A stretch of 60,000 bases of DNA from Lineus longissimus (GCF_910592395.1 NC_088314.1:6884001-6944000), one strand, 5' to 3'. Shown: positions 1-13,081, counted from the first letter of the stretch. Numbers and translations: made by a program. The notes: a model not told the origin generated them from the letters alone.

Positions 1-3000
1 AAATATCCCCCCTTTGACTCTTTATTTATGTCTGTTTCGCTTTTGTTAGCCCTACATGTATATTGGCTTTGATATGTGATTTTCGACAAGAATTTAGAAT
101 TGGGGTTAGGGGGTTATCTCTAATCATCTGACAAAAACAGCAATAAAGAAACCAAAGGAAATCTAATAATAGATAAAAAGATTGCGTGACATTTTTCATA
201 TGCAAATTACATCATGATGATATACAAATTACTATTTCAGGAGATTGATGTCACCGACTCAATGATAACTTCTTTGTATTCACATAGCCGTGACTATGAT
301 CTAACACTAATAGGGCCTACTCCATGGCGCCTACAGTCCCAATCACAATTGACATCCCTTACAGTGAGCTAAGTGATCTAACTTGTGACCTGTACTGTAA
401 ACAAGAGGTCAAACCCTCAGTTCAACCTAGCCATTGAGCAGTTTATATTTGCTATGGACTTGACTTCAATGGAATCGGTTATTAAACCGAGGAGTTGGTG
501 TGATTGATGGCTGGACGTCGTTAACTGCGGCTACGGCTTCCACCTGTTATAATAGCGGTTATTGCCGTGTCACCCCGTTACCAAGCAATCTTTGAGGAGG
601 TATGGATTTATGAGTATGGCCTCCGTTCCTAAGTAGTCTAATGATCAAGTTTTTCAATTGACCTACCATGTAATCTAGCTATTTGAGTGCTGCACGTGAA
701 CTAGCTTTATTCATATGGCAAATTGAGAACACAGTTAAGTAACGAATTCTGGCTGCTTTTCCACAGACCAGAGCAGCTTGTGAAAGAGTCAGCAGCATTT
801 AAAAGTGCTCAAATTCCAGTTCACCTGTGCGACACCAGTGGGGAAATCACAAATGACCAATCGTCTGTGCCGAAATGTTGCCAAGTTGTGGTACAAAACC
901 TCCAGAAAGCTCACCACTTAGGGTGAGGACCGAGGCCGGTTCACTGCATCTAGTTTGTAATCATTTGAGGTTGGGATGGACTATGGGGTATGCACTTATA
1001 TAATGTCACCACCACCCCTCCCCCAGGCCAAACTCACTGCAAGCACCAGTGATGACAGTTCATTTGACTCAATTACTATGCAATAACAAGGCACTTATCA
1101 AATCTATGTAATCTTCTAACATCATACCTAAAGGGTTAATACGATTACACCTACCAAGTTATTCAACAACATGACATCAACAACCAAATGTCTGCTTTGT
1201 AAGAGATAGGTCGCATTTAGCAGCAAATTGCTAGGCAACCAATTAACAGATACCCTGGTGGCCATGTTTTCATACTGTTGATAAAAATATCATCCATGCT
1301 TTCAGATGCATCAATGTATTGTTTTGTTGCACAAAAGATACATTTGTAAAGTAAACAGTGATAGGGAGGAAATGAGGATTGGGTGTAAATGTTTTGAAAC
1401 ATGGGAATATAAATTTAGTTTAGACATGTGCCTAATCAAGGAACCTTTCTGAGAAACGGGGAGTGGACGAAATGCGTTACACTTGATAATTTCAGACAAG
1501 TTAAAAGTGCCGAGGTTGCACTGGCCGAGCCTCGAACCCATGACCTTCTGATCACAAGTAGGATGCCCTTCCATTGGGTCACTGCCTATTGCATATGACA
1601 GAAGCATACACAGACAGACACACAAAACAAACACAGTAAATAGACCGCCTAAGAAATAGGCCTCCTGATATATTGACAAGACCCAAAATATCGGATCATC
1701 GATCTCCTCTCCATGAATAAGATTCATTATCTAGGCCTAGGAACATAAACATTGCCCCTCAGGCCAGTGCAATATTTGCCAAAGTCTTCCAGAGATTTAT
1801 CGGTTTTCTGTTGTGTTTTGATCCATCAGATATGAGGAAGACTGAAGTGCACCAAAATATCATTTCAGGTTAATTATTTATACCGATAGGTATCCATGCA
1901 TGCAATTGTTGCTAAGGGCATTGAACCGTTTTGTTTTGAGCAATCTAACTGAGCAAATTGCTCCTAGAGAAATTGATATTTCTATAATAATGTGCTGACA
2001 CATTTTTTAATAAAAATTACAATCAGCTGATGGTTCATTGACACATCAGAGAAAGATGGCCAACATACTGACGATTCAAATACTTATTGCTATTGACATG
2101 TGAGTGAGTTCTGCGTGTGTGCAGTGGCCGTATCTCTGCCTGCAGCGGCATGGTACAGTCCAATCTTAAGCTGCGATAGACTGAGCACAACATACGCAAA
2201 TTCCTGTCAATATGGTCGAGACTTTCATATTTTCAATCAATAACTGCACAATAGGTCATCAACTTTCATAACCTTCATAATCTAATTGACCTGTAATATC
2301 ATATTGATTGACAGCTAGACAGTCTAATTGGTTTTCTTTCCCTGATACCCGCAATTTGAATAGAACCGAATATTCGTTTGAAATTGTCCAAAGATTCATT
2401 CAAGGCGATATTTGTGAATAACCAGACGAGGCACAGGAAAATATCCCTCCAAGAAATGACAGCTCGACCTCTGGATTTCAAGATGGGCCATATCTGTTGA
2501 TGAAATAAAACTCAGGTTGTAACCTTTGGCAGCATTGTTTCGAAGCAATCTCCGTCACAGACTTCTGATGATGTCGATGTTGTTAGAGACTGAGATGGTA
2601 ACATTGACCTCGGCCTACAAAGATGCAAACCATGCACAGATTGGCTATGAAGATACAACGTCATGCTCCTGGAGAGTCAAGTTTTCGTCAACTTCCTTGA
2701 GAGGGGTAATCGCTGCCTAAAAAATCCATATAGCAACTGCAGTGTCCCTGCGGCAAAGCTTGCATTGTGTTTTGAAGGATGCTTTGGTTCTAAGAAGAGA
2801 AATTGCTTGCTTTTGTTTGAGGCAGCTTGTCTGTTTGCCTCCGTCAACAAACTCTCTGAAACCCCTCACCAAATCGACAATAATTGACATTGAATTCTAT
2901 GTTGTCAAAACAGGTCGACCTATCAAAGGAGACCTTTCATCTCTTGATGGCACAAGAAAACCTTGTCTACATGTTTTAACATCAAAACTGAAAGGCCAGC

Positions 3001-3470
3001 TAATGAGGTCTACAGTACGTGACGTCGGTTTACAAAAGACCTGCAATTGCTGTTCAAACATTATTATCGAAATTATTTGACGATATCTCAGACACACACA
3101 AAACCATCATATCGGAGTAGAATAATCCTCCTCAAGTTAATGGGCACATTACATGCTGAGGGACTCAAAGACGTTTTGTGTCAGCATACTCCCTCGAATT
3201 TTACCTATTCAGAATGGATATAATTTCACAGTAGGTTGAGACTTTTATTGCCAGTTCAATTGCGACCAAAAGCAACACTCCCCCAAAATCTAAAACAGGT
3301 TCAGGTCGATACATAACTTTCTTGAGATATGAAGATTGGTTGGTTATTTTTTACGAGATTGATGTCTTATGCACCCAACTAGTAAGAAAACAAGTGGGGT
3401 CATCGTTTTATAGGCCAGAACTGATGTATGGTATAAAAGTAAAGATTGTTTATCATAGTGTCACCTCTAA
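1..3470. other. AT-rich region with no supported gene
   Basis: I find no ORF with recognisable similarity and no convincing chain of exons on either strand. The short ORFs are of chance size, including one at 723-926 with no visible domain. The only structured element I would name is a degenerate tRNA-like segment around 1505-1595, listed separately. Confidence 0.5.
1505..1595 (-). repeat. Degenerate tRNA-derived SINE head (probable)
   Basis: Read on the minus strand, the segment contains an A-box-like stretch (TGACCCAATGG) and, about 40 bases on, a B-box-like stretch (GGTTCGAGGCT), the spacing of a pol III internal promoter. The arms do not pair as a clean cloverleaf, so this is better read as a SINE head or tRNA relic than as a working tRNA gene. 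No tail or target-site duplication was identified. Confidence 0.35.
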
Positions 3471-3475
3471 TTAAA

Positions 3476-4510
3476 AATGGCCAGGGCCATTGTGCTCACC
3501 TCATGTGGAGGAAAGATGGATAAAGAGCATGGTCTTGTGTCATGTAGTGTTAGGTTTGATGTAGGTCCAAGCAATTACAATTTCCCCAAAATGGCCAATT
3601 TACAGTACATTCGACCTCTGTGACCTTGAAAAGTAGGTCAAATCAAAGAAGACCCGGGTGACACATTCAATGGTTGTTAGAATTAGATGTACCTATGATA
3701 TAAAATTGGTGCCAATCGGGCAAGTCATTACTAGGAATAATGGCATTTTGAAGAATTTAGGATTTGGCCCCCTCCCTGGAGGCCAAACGGCAAATCAGAT
3801 CGCACCAAACTTCGGTACCTGAGATCACCTGACCAAGGGGTACATGTGTACTTAATTTGTGATCAATAGTCATTGCAGTTAAGAAACGTGCCATAGGTAC
3901 GGCCTGACGGCGAATTTACGCCATTTAACCTCTGTGACCTTGACAAGAAGGTCAAATTAAAAACCTGTGTGACATATACTGTATGGTGGTTAGATGTACC
4001 CATGATATCAAATTGGTGGCAATCGGGAAAGAAGTTAAGAAATAATCACATTTTTAAGGTTTTTGGATTTTGCCCCCTGGTGGTCAAGTGGTGAATCATA
4101 TTGGACCAAACTTTGGTCCCTGAGATCACCTGACTAAGGGGTAAATGTGTACCAAATTTGGTATCAATAGTCATTGCAGTTTAGAAACGTGCCATCGTTA
4201 CATCCTAACGGCTAATTTACACCATTTGACCTCTGTGACCTTGAAAAGGAGGTCAAATCAAAAACCCGGAGGATATATGATGCACCTTTGCTAGAAGTAC
4301 CTACCATATTTTTTTCAAAATTTCCCGACTACTATTAAGGGAGATACTGCATATTTTCACTTTTAACGTTTGTCCCCCTAGTGGCCAAACCATGAAACGA
4401 ATCGGACCGAAAGTTGGTCTCCCACGTGTCATTACATAAGGGTACATGTGTACCAAGTTTCAACTCAATAGCTCTAACAGTTACGAAACGTGCCCTGCTA
4501 ACGGACGACG

Positions 4511-4605
<95 letters not shown>

Positions 4606-4666
4606 ACGACGGACGCCACGGTATGGGATAAGCTCACCTCTGCTAAGAGGTGAGCTAATAAAAAGG
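3476..4666 (+). repeat. Interspersed repeat with tandem units, microsatellite and terminal hairpin
   Basis: The element opens with CCAGGGCCATTGTGCTCACC. Its body has three diverged units of about 300 bases, recognisable by GACCTCTGTGACCTT near 3614 and 4228 and by a one-base variant near 3928. It then runs into a pure ACG/GAC microsatellite and ends in a perfect 11-bp stem with a 4-base loop (4631-4656, arm AGCTCACCTCT). A related opening and a similar end occur at 58243-58757, and the opening alone at 59262. Tandem core units, a microsatellite and a 3' hairpin resemble non-autonomous Helentron-type elements. That class assignment is inference; the repeat structure is directly visible. Confidence 0.7.
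4503..4613. repeat. (ACG)n/(GAC)n microsatellite
   Basis: About 100 bases of nearly perfect ACG trinucleotide repeat, edged by GGACG variants on both sides. It sits just before the terminal hairpin of the surrounding interspersed element. It yields poly-Arg and poly-Thr ORFs in several frames that are artefacts of the repeat. Confidence 0.95.
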
Positions 4667-4779
4667 ACAAGCCAGGTTTTCGCTTATGAGATCCAAACTT
4701 CTTCTGCGTTCAAAATTTTGGAGATGCATGCCAGTCAGTCTGTTTTCGGTAACAAAGTCAGCTGTCCTAGAGAGTTCCA

Positions 4780-4937
4780 CCACAGAGGCCCAGAGCTTTG
4801 TGATCAGGGTGGTGTCCTTTGGCCAGTACTCCTCTCTGTTCTTCATCAGGGAGCAGGTCTGAAGCCACAGAGGCCCAGAGCTTTGTGATCAAGGTGGTGT
4901 CCTTTGGCCAGTACTCCTCTCTGTTCTTCACAAGGGA
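4780..4937. repeat. Recent tandem duplication, period 85
   Basis: A block of about 73 bases starting CCACAGAGGCCCAGAGC occurs at 4780-4852 and again at 4865-4937 with only about three differences, so the duplication is young. On the minus strand each copy can be read as KNREEYWPKDTTLITKLWAS, in different frames because 85 is not a multiple of three. The surrounding minus-strand ORFs (4655-4846 and 4767-4976) may be a relic of a coding sequence that I do not recognise. Confidence 0.8.
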
Positions 4938-6382
4938 GATGTCTGATTCCAAACTTCTATTTGGAATGCCTGGCAAAAAGGCAGTTGGTTATGCCACTCT
5001 TCATTTTATAGCTGGAATATATTTGGGACGAGCAAAGGATTGGGTCAGGATTGGACCAAAACCTTTCATTGGGATTCAGGAGACGGGCTTGACCTTATTT
5101 ATAACTGGACGTCAGGACAGTACCCTGTCCCTCGCCCTCTATGGTGTATCATAGAGATTGGTGACTCATTAGTAAGGGATCAAGATGTAGTGTTCACAAG
5201 TTGCTCCTCATGAAACCTGAGGAGGCATGTCAGGAAAAATATCATTATGAACACATTCCCTGACAACAACCTCTATGTTACACGAGTAACTGCACACGCA
5301 TGAGCGTATGTTAACCTAATCGGATACTAAACTAGTATGATGAATCTTTAATTAAATCTCCACAAGCGATCGGCAGATCGGTTAATAATAGATATTGGCT
5401 TTGCTGAGACTGGTGATGATGTTATTGGACATCACTGTAAAGACTACCGTAGTTACAATTACGATGTCATTTTTCTGGTGCCGACCCCGGAAACCCGGGC
5501 TTTTCTTTCGCGTTGAAGCACATGCCAACTGCATGCATGACTTTGAGATGAATACTCTCTCCAGACTCAAGCAAAGTAGGACCCAAATAGTTATATTATA
5601 ACTAATCAATATGCTGACTATCAACGTTTTCCTGCCAGGAACTTTGTGACTGACGACCAGTCGCCTAATTACAACTCATCTTGAAGAATCGTTTACGGGA
5701 TTTGAAGTCCACTTCGTTTATATTTCTTGATGCATTTAGGTCTATACACCATGTTATAATAAATGGGATTCATGTAACAGCCCATTTTTCAGTCGAAGTC
5801 CACTTTGACGCCATACATGACCTATCAAAACCACTGAACCAAAACAACTAAATGTCTATACATAAATAGATAATGACACGTTTTTAATGGTCAATTCGAG
5901 ATCGACTCAACAGTGACACACAACTTTCTCTGAAATTTACAAAGAAATATCATACACTCTCAAGAGCTATTTAGAAGAGTCCAGTCAAGGTAAAATGTGC
6001 CTAAATGGTGCCAGAACAAAAAGGATTGGTCATGATGGTATGTTCCTGGTAGATTTTATTAGCCAGTTCTATAATATTTGCTGTATGGTTTTGTTATAAT
6101 GGCCTTCGAAGGACATACTAAGTCTTATTGAATTTGAAGCATATATCGAAGCAAGTATGCACTATGAATCCTTGATCGAAATGACAAATGGTGTTTTCTT
6201 TAGGCTGGTCAGAATTGGTACTTGGCGTGACAGGGCAAGCCCCACAGCCTAATCATAACGCCCTTTGTTGACACACCGCCTGATTCTTGTCTCTGGCCGC
6301 GATGACACCTGCAGACAGATGACTTTTTGCATGTAATGAATATCGCACATCTATGCGATGATGTATCAAATGTATGACTCAC

Positions 6383-9300
6383 CTGGTGTCATCTCTGGCT
6401 CAGTCTTACTGATGGTCGGCAGTGTGCTATCATATCCGTTCTCAGTCCCATCATACGTCTCACTTCGGACGTACCCCTGACTAGATAACCGAGAGTATTT
6501 GGGTGAATCTTCACGTGGAATCGGACTGAAAGTAAATTTCAAGATTTTAATGACCTGACTAATTTTTGCAATTTTGTAAAAATATCTTAAACCATTTGAA
6601 AATTCACAATTTTTATTTTTATTTAATTTGAACTTCTGCGAAATTTTGTGGTTTTCATGTTCCTTTTTATCAGCTGGTAAAAGGCTCACAATATTCAAAC
6701 AGTATTTGTTGACATAGTATTCGTTTGATGGCATGATTAATATTATTTCACACGTCATGCTCTAACCTTCTTTTCCCCCCTCCGATGGGAAGTTCTAACG
6801 TAATCTGATGGACATTGTGGAGCCGTCTTTGTATGATGTGCGATCGTGGCGTTTGCAAATTCTCGTTGTGTAACTCTTCAATGGTTTGGCCTGGAAAGAG
6901 ACAGAAAGATATGAAGAAAATTCATTCAGTGATCAGAATAGTTTACCAATCAACTTTGAAAAGTTGGAGATTGTCAGGCTGTGGAATTTGATAATTATGG
7001 TAGACAATTAATGGGAGAGGATGGAATATTTATAGGCCCACTTGCTCGTTACACGAATTATGTGTAACATCGCTTCAGTAATGCATTTTAGGACGACTTT
7101 TAAGTCTGCATCAGATGAGTGATATAAAGACAACCTCCTGATAAATATCAGTGAATATTTGGTATTGATCAGAGTCTTTTTCATCTAATACCATCAAAAT
7201 GGATATTTTCAACAATTTCATTTTTGCTATTACTACACTCTCCCAATTTATAGGCCTTGAACTCATGCCAAACCTTAATAATGCAAACACCAAATGCCAA
7301 ATTGGGCTCAAGATATTCCTTTCACCTCCCTAAGTTAAACATTCTGAGCAAAACTAACAATATTACTGAAATGACTGAAGAAAAAGTACACCTAGCTTTC
7401 TTGAAAAAACAAATTTCCCACTTTGACTGTTTGATAAGAAAAGCTTAATTCCAAAGGTATTCTTAAAAGTAAATTGGCTTAAAACCATAAGAAATAACCC
7501 TACAGTATTTCATTTCGGAAAGTCAAGCATGAATTGACTAAAAATGCTTGGGGCAGAGTTTTACTGTAACTACATGCCTTATAATTTCATGAATTTATTA
7601 TAACTTGCTAACAATGCTAAACATAGCAACCCTGATATTAGCCATCTCTGTGCAGGGAACACTACTCCACTGCTAAACTCAGAACAACGCAACATCATGC
7701 ACAGAAAATAAAGTGGTAATTTCTAAGTTTCTTGCAAGATGTGGAATCAAAGAGGCAGATGAGCATACAGAATGAGAAAAACCAGAGGCCCCAGGACCCT
7801 CAGCTGACATAAAAGTTTGATCTTGACAATTTGAGCAATGGGCATCTCTACATCGAGGACTATTCATAAGTCAACAAGATCATTACTCTACTCCAGCTTC
7901 TTAAGGAATTCACAACCACAAAACAACTTACAGAATTTTGTTGTTTCGTATATCACAGAAGCAGTGAGATCTCGTGCATTTGGGCTGTAGTTGTTCCCGA
8001 TGGAATCGCTAACATGGCGGAAATATTTCTGTTCTTTGATCGGGGCGGCCTGTGTCCAAGAGCCGCGGTGAAGGATCTTTGGTTTCTCACTGAAAGCAGG
8101 CTGAAAATAACAAGAATAACAATTTTATTCGATCATGCCATAGGCTTCAATCATCTAACAAGCCAAGGGAGGAACATGCGAGATGACGCTGGGCTGGTCT
8201 GAGCTAAAAATGCCAGTCAGAGCAAAAGTTTGGCACACTTTCACACTTTCACAATATCAACATTCCTTTATTCTTTGCACTAACCTGTCAAGAGAATAAT
8301 TTGTGCAATTTAGTTTTTTTTACTTTTTCACCCTGACAGTTCAGCGTTATTTTTCACGACTAGGACCAAATCAATACTGCGTGATTGACTAAACAGACGG
8401 GGTAATTGGCCTTTGGATTGTTTTGATAAACATATTATTAGCTATCAACCAATCGGAACAAACCCGACCTCGGCTAATCAATAATTAGCGTTAGTTCAAA
8501 GGAATATGATCAATATTTTTGTAAGGGTATGGGTCTCTATAGGAAATGTGAATCCACGGGTATTTGCTGTTACAAGGCTAAAAGCCAAGACAAAATAAAG
8601 CTAAGTAAGGCCATGGGGCACTGTATTCTGATCATTTGGCAACCCTCCATCCCAATATTCCTGATTGATGAAGATTTTCCACTATCCCGAATCCTGATAG
8701 TCATTTTCAGGCAATGACCGTTGTGCTGAAAAAGCCTATTCCCTCTCTCTAATAAGCATGTTATTCATAAACATTCACACATCATTAACAGACAGGGTCT
8801 TGTTGTCTTCAAATATTTGGTCACCAAGACAGGACTTTAAAATGTTTATATCAATAATGACGGAGGAGCTTACCGGGCCAAAATCAAGAAAGCATATGTG
8901 TATGCCAGGTATTCTTACGAGTATGATATTGGAGAGCTAGGAACATACATATGGGATGAAATTTGAAATGTCTCATCTATCTGCAGGTCATTTTGATGTC
9001 CGATTTATATCTTCCAAGTCCTAGGTCATGCGCCCAATGGCAGTTGACCACGCAGCTAAGCGTGCCGCTACTTTACTTCTTTCCTGCATATCCCTTCTTT
9101 TTCAATTCTTCAACACCATTGGGGATTTTCTCTAATCCAGATTTTTATACAAAAGCCTAATACATACGCCTTATCAATCCAATCAAATAATGGAATCAGT
9201 ATAAAGAGATTTCTGAATAATTTCAAATGCTCTTATGGCCAGATTTTCTTATTTCTTAAAGAACCATTGGCTGAAAAGGGAATGAATTCTGGGTTCAACC

Positions 9301-10315
9301 ATACCCATTCTTTCAGATCAGCATTTTGGACAATCTTATTCCTAATCGGAAAATCTGGCTATTTATACATATATCCTTTCAATGAAATTCTTCCTGACGA
9401 CCGTGGGCTGTCAAAATTTTATTTTGATGCGAAGGTTATATTAGCCATGATACAATGTAGTAAATCTACTGTAAAGTTCTTGAATTTTCCAGGGATGAAT
9501 TTGCGGGGACCAATTTTCCTGTAACCCTGGAACACGTAAAGCACTCTGATTATTGGGAACCAAGAAAAAGTCGGCAAAACCTTGATTACTTGACCTAATC
9601 CACAACACACAATTTTCAAAAGGAAGCCTAAGTATACTAATCTATCCTTGATATAATCTAGTTAGATTTTTGATGTTATAAAGAATGCCATTTAAAGTAA
9701 GCCTATTACTTTTATTAGTATTTCAAGCCCAAGGATAAGGTCCCCAATATTTCATTGTTATACCAGTCTTTTTTATGCCTCTGGCTAAACAATTTACCCA
9801 CTACTTTTAAACAAGTTTTCAAGCCCATTTAATGCCATTTATACTCGAATTGGTTCCACCATTGTAATTTGCATATTGGCATCAGCGTACTTGTATTTTG
9901 TTATTTTTGCAAATGGATTTTAAACTTGTAAGGGCAGCAAAGATCTGGGGGATTTTTAACAGGTTAAATAAAAAAACAACAAAAATAACAGGTCTAGTCC
10001 TTTTGGTAAAGACCAATTTTTTTCAAGCCAAAAATTTTTGTGACGACCTAAAATATATATTCAAAGAGATAGCATGCATGACAGCCACCATCATGGTACA
10101 AGACTTCCTGAGAGTTAGGCCACATTTTTTTTATTTGTTGGATTACGAATCCATCTTGGGTCATTTTCCGTAAAGTGGAAACAAAATTAAGTCCAGTCTG
10201 GTTCAAAAGTTACCTGAGTTGCGCTGAGTGGTGGAAGGTGGGATATTATACTCGGGCGATACTGGGCCTCGAACTCATTTGGTTGGGCTGGCGCAAGCAC
10301 ATGGTAACCATTCAT
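6383..10315 (-). CDS. Unrecognised multi-exon protein gene (four internal or terminal exons)
   Basis: Four minus-strand exons join in frame: 10315-10214 (starts MNGYHVLAP), 8100-7932 (contains LHRGSWTQAAPIKEQKYF), 6890-6767 (contains QTIEELHNENLQTPR) and 6525-6383 (contains EDSPKYSRLSSQGYVR). Each is bordered by AG and GT, and the phases 0, 1 and 2 between them are all compatible, giving about 178 residues. I see no signal peptide, membrane segment or known domain. The last exon is rich in Ser, Tyr and acidic residues and looks disordered. It can read through its donor to a stop at 6366-6368 (ending TPGESYI), or splice onward to a possible terminal exon near 5500. The first ATG lies directly at an exon border, so upstream coding exons may exist. 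I cannot name the family; it could be a cytosolic scaffold or cilium-type protein, but nothing seen supports either specifically. Confidence 0.65.
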
Positions 10316-10363
10316 CTGAAAAGTAAAATTTAGTGTCACAATACAAAATATGGACAAAAATGG

Positions 10364-10396
10364 AACACTGTACTGGTCACAATTGACATACATTTT
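10364..10396 (+). repeat. MITE end, CAGTACTGGTCAC family (fragment)
   Basis: The stretch ACTGTACTGGTCACAATTG followed by ACATACATTTTGC matches, with one change, the left end of the inverted-repeat element at 53740-53870 and the sequence at 47294. Only one end is visible here, so it is a solo end or truncated copy. It lies just upstream of the first exon of the unrecognised minus-strand gene. Confidence 0.45.
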
Positions 10397-10488
10397 GCTT
10401 TACGCAGGTTGACTGTGAAAAGACGACCCTACCGATAAGACTGGAAACATTCCGCATATTAAGACCATGTTTTCAGTCACAGCTCATT

Positions 10489-10540
10489 GGTATGGGCTTG
10501 GAGGAATTATACTTGAAGTATAATTCCTCCAAGGTATGGG
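10489..10540. repeat. Perfect 17-bp hairpin flanked by 8-bp direct repeats
   Basis: TTGGAGGAATTATACTT (10498-10514), one central G, then its exact reverse complement (10516-10532). The 8-mer GGTATGGG occurs immediately outside on both sides (10489-10496 and 10533-10540). A perfect palindrome bounded by a direct repeat is what a tiny insertion with target-site duplication, or a templated repair event, would leave. Confidence 0.85.
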
Positions 10541-11522
10541 TAATTCTTCAGAAGTATACATTGTTGCATCACATCAAATTGGAAAATCTTACAATCACAA
10601 CATATACCTTGCATCTTCAGCTTATGACCAGGAGGTGAATCCAGTGTGTGTAGGCCTAAGTACCTGCAAGTAGCTTGTTATTAGGTAGCCAAGAGCATGT
10701 CCCTTGTAATAGGCTTGCACCTCAGTACATAGCCATGAATTTCTCTCTCCCCATCCTCGTTACTTATCTGCACCTGTGGTAAGACAAACCACACATATCC
10801 ACAGTATATAAGCCTATATAAAACTTGACATATTTCCACTCAAATTGTCAGTCACTCTTGACAAACTGACCCCTGCAAGTTGACAGGCGAGATAGTGTAC
10901 TTAATTATATACATTGTATACGGTTAGTGTACTGTTCGCGAGCCAGAAAAGAGCATAGTTCTTCTCCCGTTGTTTCCGCTAATCTTTCCTAAATAAAATC
11001 TAACTTACTCCTCGACTTGACATGGTGACTTAAATGCTTCAGTAACCTCCTAATATCCGAAAAATATCCAATGTTTAACTCATGTTTTCGTGTTTATTCC
11101 ACCGCAAAAACTGGCCATTTGACGCCATGCTTCGAGTTACTTTGGAGATATGACAACAATGTGCAGGAGGGGAAGTCAGCTACCTCATTGAGTGTACGAG
11201 CCATCTTCAATACAGGCGGTGGGGAACATTCTTTTAAAGTGCGCGCGTGGGTTGTGACCGTGGACAATGCACTTTGCTATGGAAACCAGTTCGGGGAATT
11301 AACTCGTATGGTGAATGCTCTGGCGTATTATGGTATATAGTCTACAGTCATAGTTCTAAAGAGGCCATGACCAGCAGTAGCTCAGAGATAACAGAGTCCT
11401 TTGTTCCCCTGACATTCTATCCTGGGACAGTTTCCACACCGACGGTATTTCAAATTTTAATTCCCCGCTCACGTGACCTACCTACACCGTATTGAAATTA
11501 GTTTTGTGGATGACCTTCCAAG

Positions 11523-12827
11523 ATGGCGAAGTATCTGCAGAAACTTTCTACTTTTAGGCAAATAATCCGCGAAAATGGTGGAATTATTCAATCCTTTTTG
11601 GTTCTATTTAGGTGAGCGTTAATTTCATCATTCATTGAACACTTACAATGCAATAGTTGAGATATGTGTTGAAGATATCTTATCTAAAACCGATTTTTAA
11701 TCGGGGAAATCTATTTATCGGACGACATTTCTAAACTTATTTTCGGACAAGGAGACAGAGCCAAATTAATTTTACAGGCTTTTCTATTATGTTTCGACAT
11801 AGTTATTCACTGTTACATTATGTTTTCAGAACTGATGATTTGAGAGCAGGCAAGTTAGTGGGAGAAGACAAGTATGGAAACAAATATTATGAAAATAATG
11901 AATTTTTCTTAGGTAAGTTAAATTATTTGCCGAGAAATCGGGCCTATCACTGACAAATGAATCTCTTGTTTCCGGGACAGTGCCGCTAAAGCATGTAATG
12001 GAGGAACCGTACATAGGGTGGGAAGACCTCACCAAGACCGGAGCTTGTATCAGAACAGACTCCTGTTCATAATCATATTTTTAAAGACTGCCACCTCTAT
12101 CAGACTGTGGTGGCCAGGTTTGGCCAGCGGAAGCGACGCGGATTGGACTGCAAAATTCTAAGAGAGATATGTGTACTTAATCAAATTCACTGTGTCCATT
12201 GTGTTTCAGGTCGTAATCGCTGGGTGAGGTATCCTGAATCAGTTGGTTTCGATTACGATGGAAGCCAGGTTCCTGCAGAATGGTAAGCAAGTTGATGTCT
12301 CAAGATATATCAGTAAGATTGAATGTGGCCCAAGCCTCTGTGGCTGTCAGCCCATAATCGAACTAGGTTCAGTGCGTCTGGGTTGTATTTCAGGTTTAAA
12401 AATCAATGCAGTAATAAAATTTTGAACCCCAATTGTGTCCTACTAAGGTCCATTTTTAGACCTGGAAGTATTGTAGTGAAATTCTGGAATTTTTTGCACA
12501 GCAAGGAAGTTTTGTACTCCGTAAAATGGCTCCAACAATGATTGACATTCAAAAAACTCTTTTAATGATGATGGTGTGCAATTGGATTAGTCAAAGCGGT
12601 TGATGCACAATTTGTCACAAATTTTAGCCATCAGATCATGCTTGCTTGTTTTTTTCAGGCACAGGTGGCTTCATTCTATTACGGATAAATCTCCGATCGA
12701 GGAACCTCCGAAGTTTGAACGGTGGATGTGTGACCATGAAGAAAATTTCACCGGAACGAATAAAGATTATGTACCTTATTCAACAGCAAGACCAAAAGTT
12801 GAATCATGGGTACCCCCGAAAAAATGA
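11523..12827 (+). CDS. NDUFA12: NADH dehydrogenase (ubiquinone) 1 alpha subcomplex subunit 12
   Basis: Accessory subunit (B17.2) of mitochondrial complex I, in the peripheral arm facing the matrix. The coding sequence is complete in four exons: 11523-11611, 11830-11912, 12210-12282 and 12659-12827, giving 137 residues against about 145 in mammals. All junctions are GT/AG and in phase. Recognised landmarks in order are [26 protein letters not shown] (the family signature), [14 protein letters not shown], and the C-terminal [19 protein letters not shown]. The ATG lies in GATGGCG, and upstream frames carry stops. No N-terminal presequence is apparent, as expected for this subunit. A polyadenylation signal AATAAA lies at 13082-13087. 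If the minus-strand exon at 14574-14652 belongs to the gene at 6383-10315, this gene is nested in its intron on the opposite strand. Confidence 0.97.
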
Positions 12828-13081
12828 AGTTATGGACATTAGTCATGTACATTTAATGTTTGTAAATAGATATTCTTGTTAGATTGACACCGTGATACGG
12901 ATTTGTCATTTTTGAATGTCTCTTTTCCTGGCAGAGATGAGAGATCAAAGATAACAACATGTTCATTTGGAATTCTACTTCCTGGACGTACTCAATCTGA
13001 CGAAATCTCATATCATAGATGGAATTGGAATTGAGTTGCACATATCTGGAGTAGTGATGTGCTTGTTTTCACGTGTTGATA

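Noticed and set aside
4335-4670. Overlapping ORFs rich in Arg, Thr or Ser on both strands
   Set aside because: They are produced by the ACG/GAC trinucleotide microsatellite and have no independent coding support.
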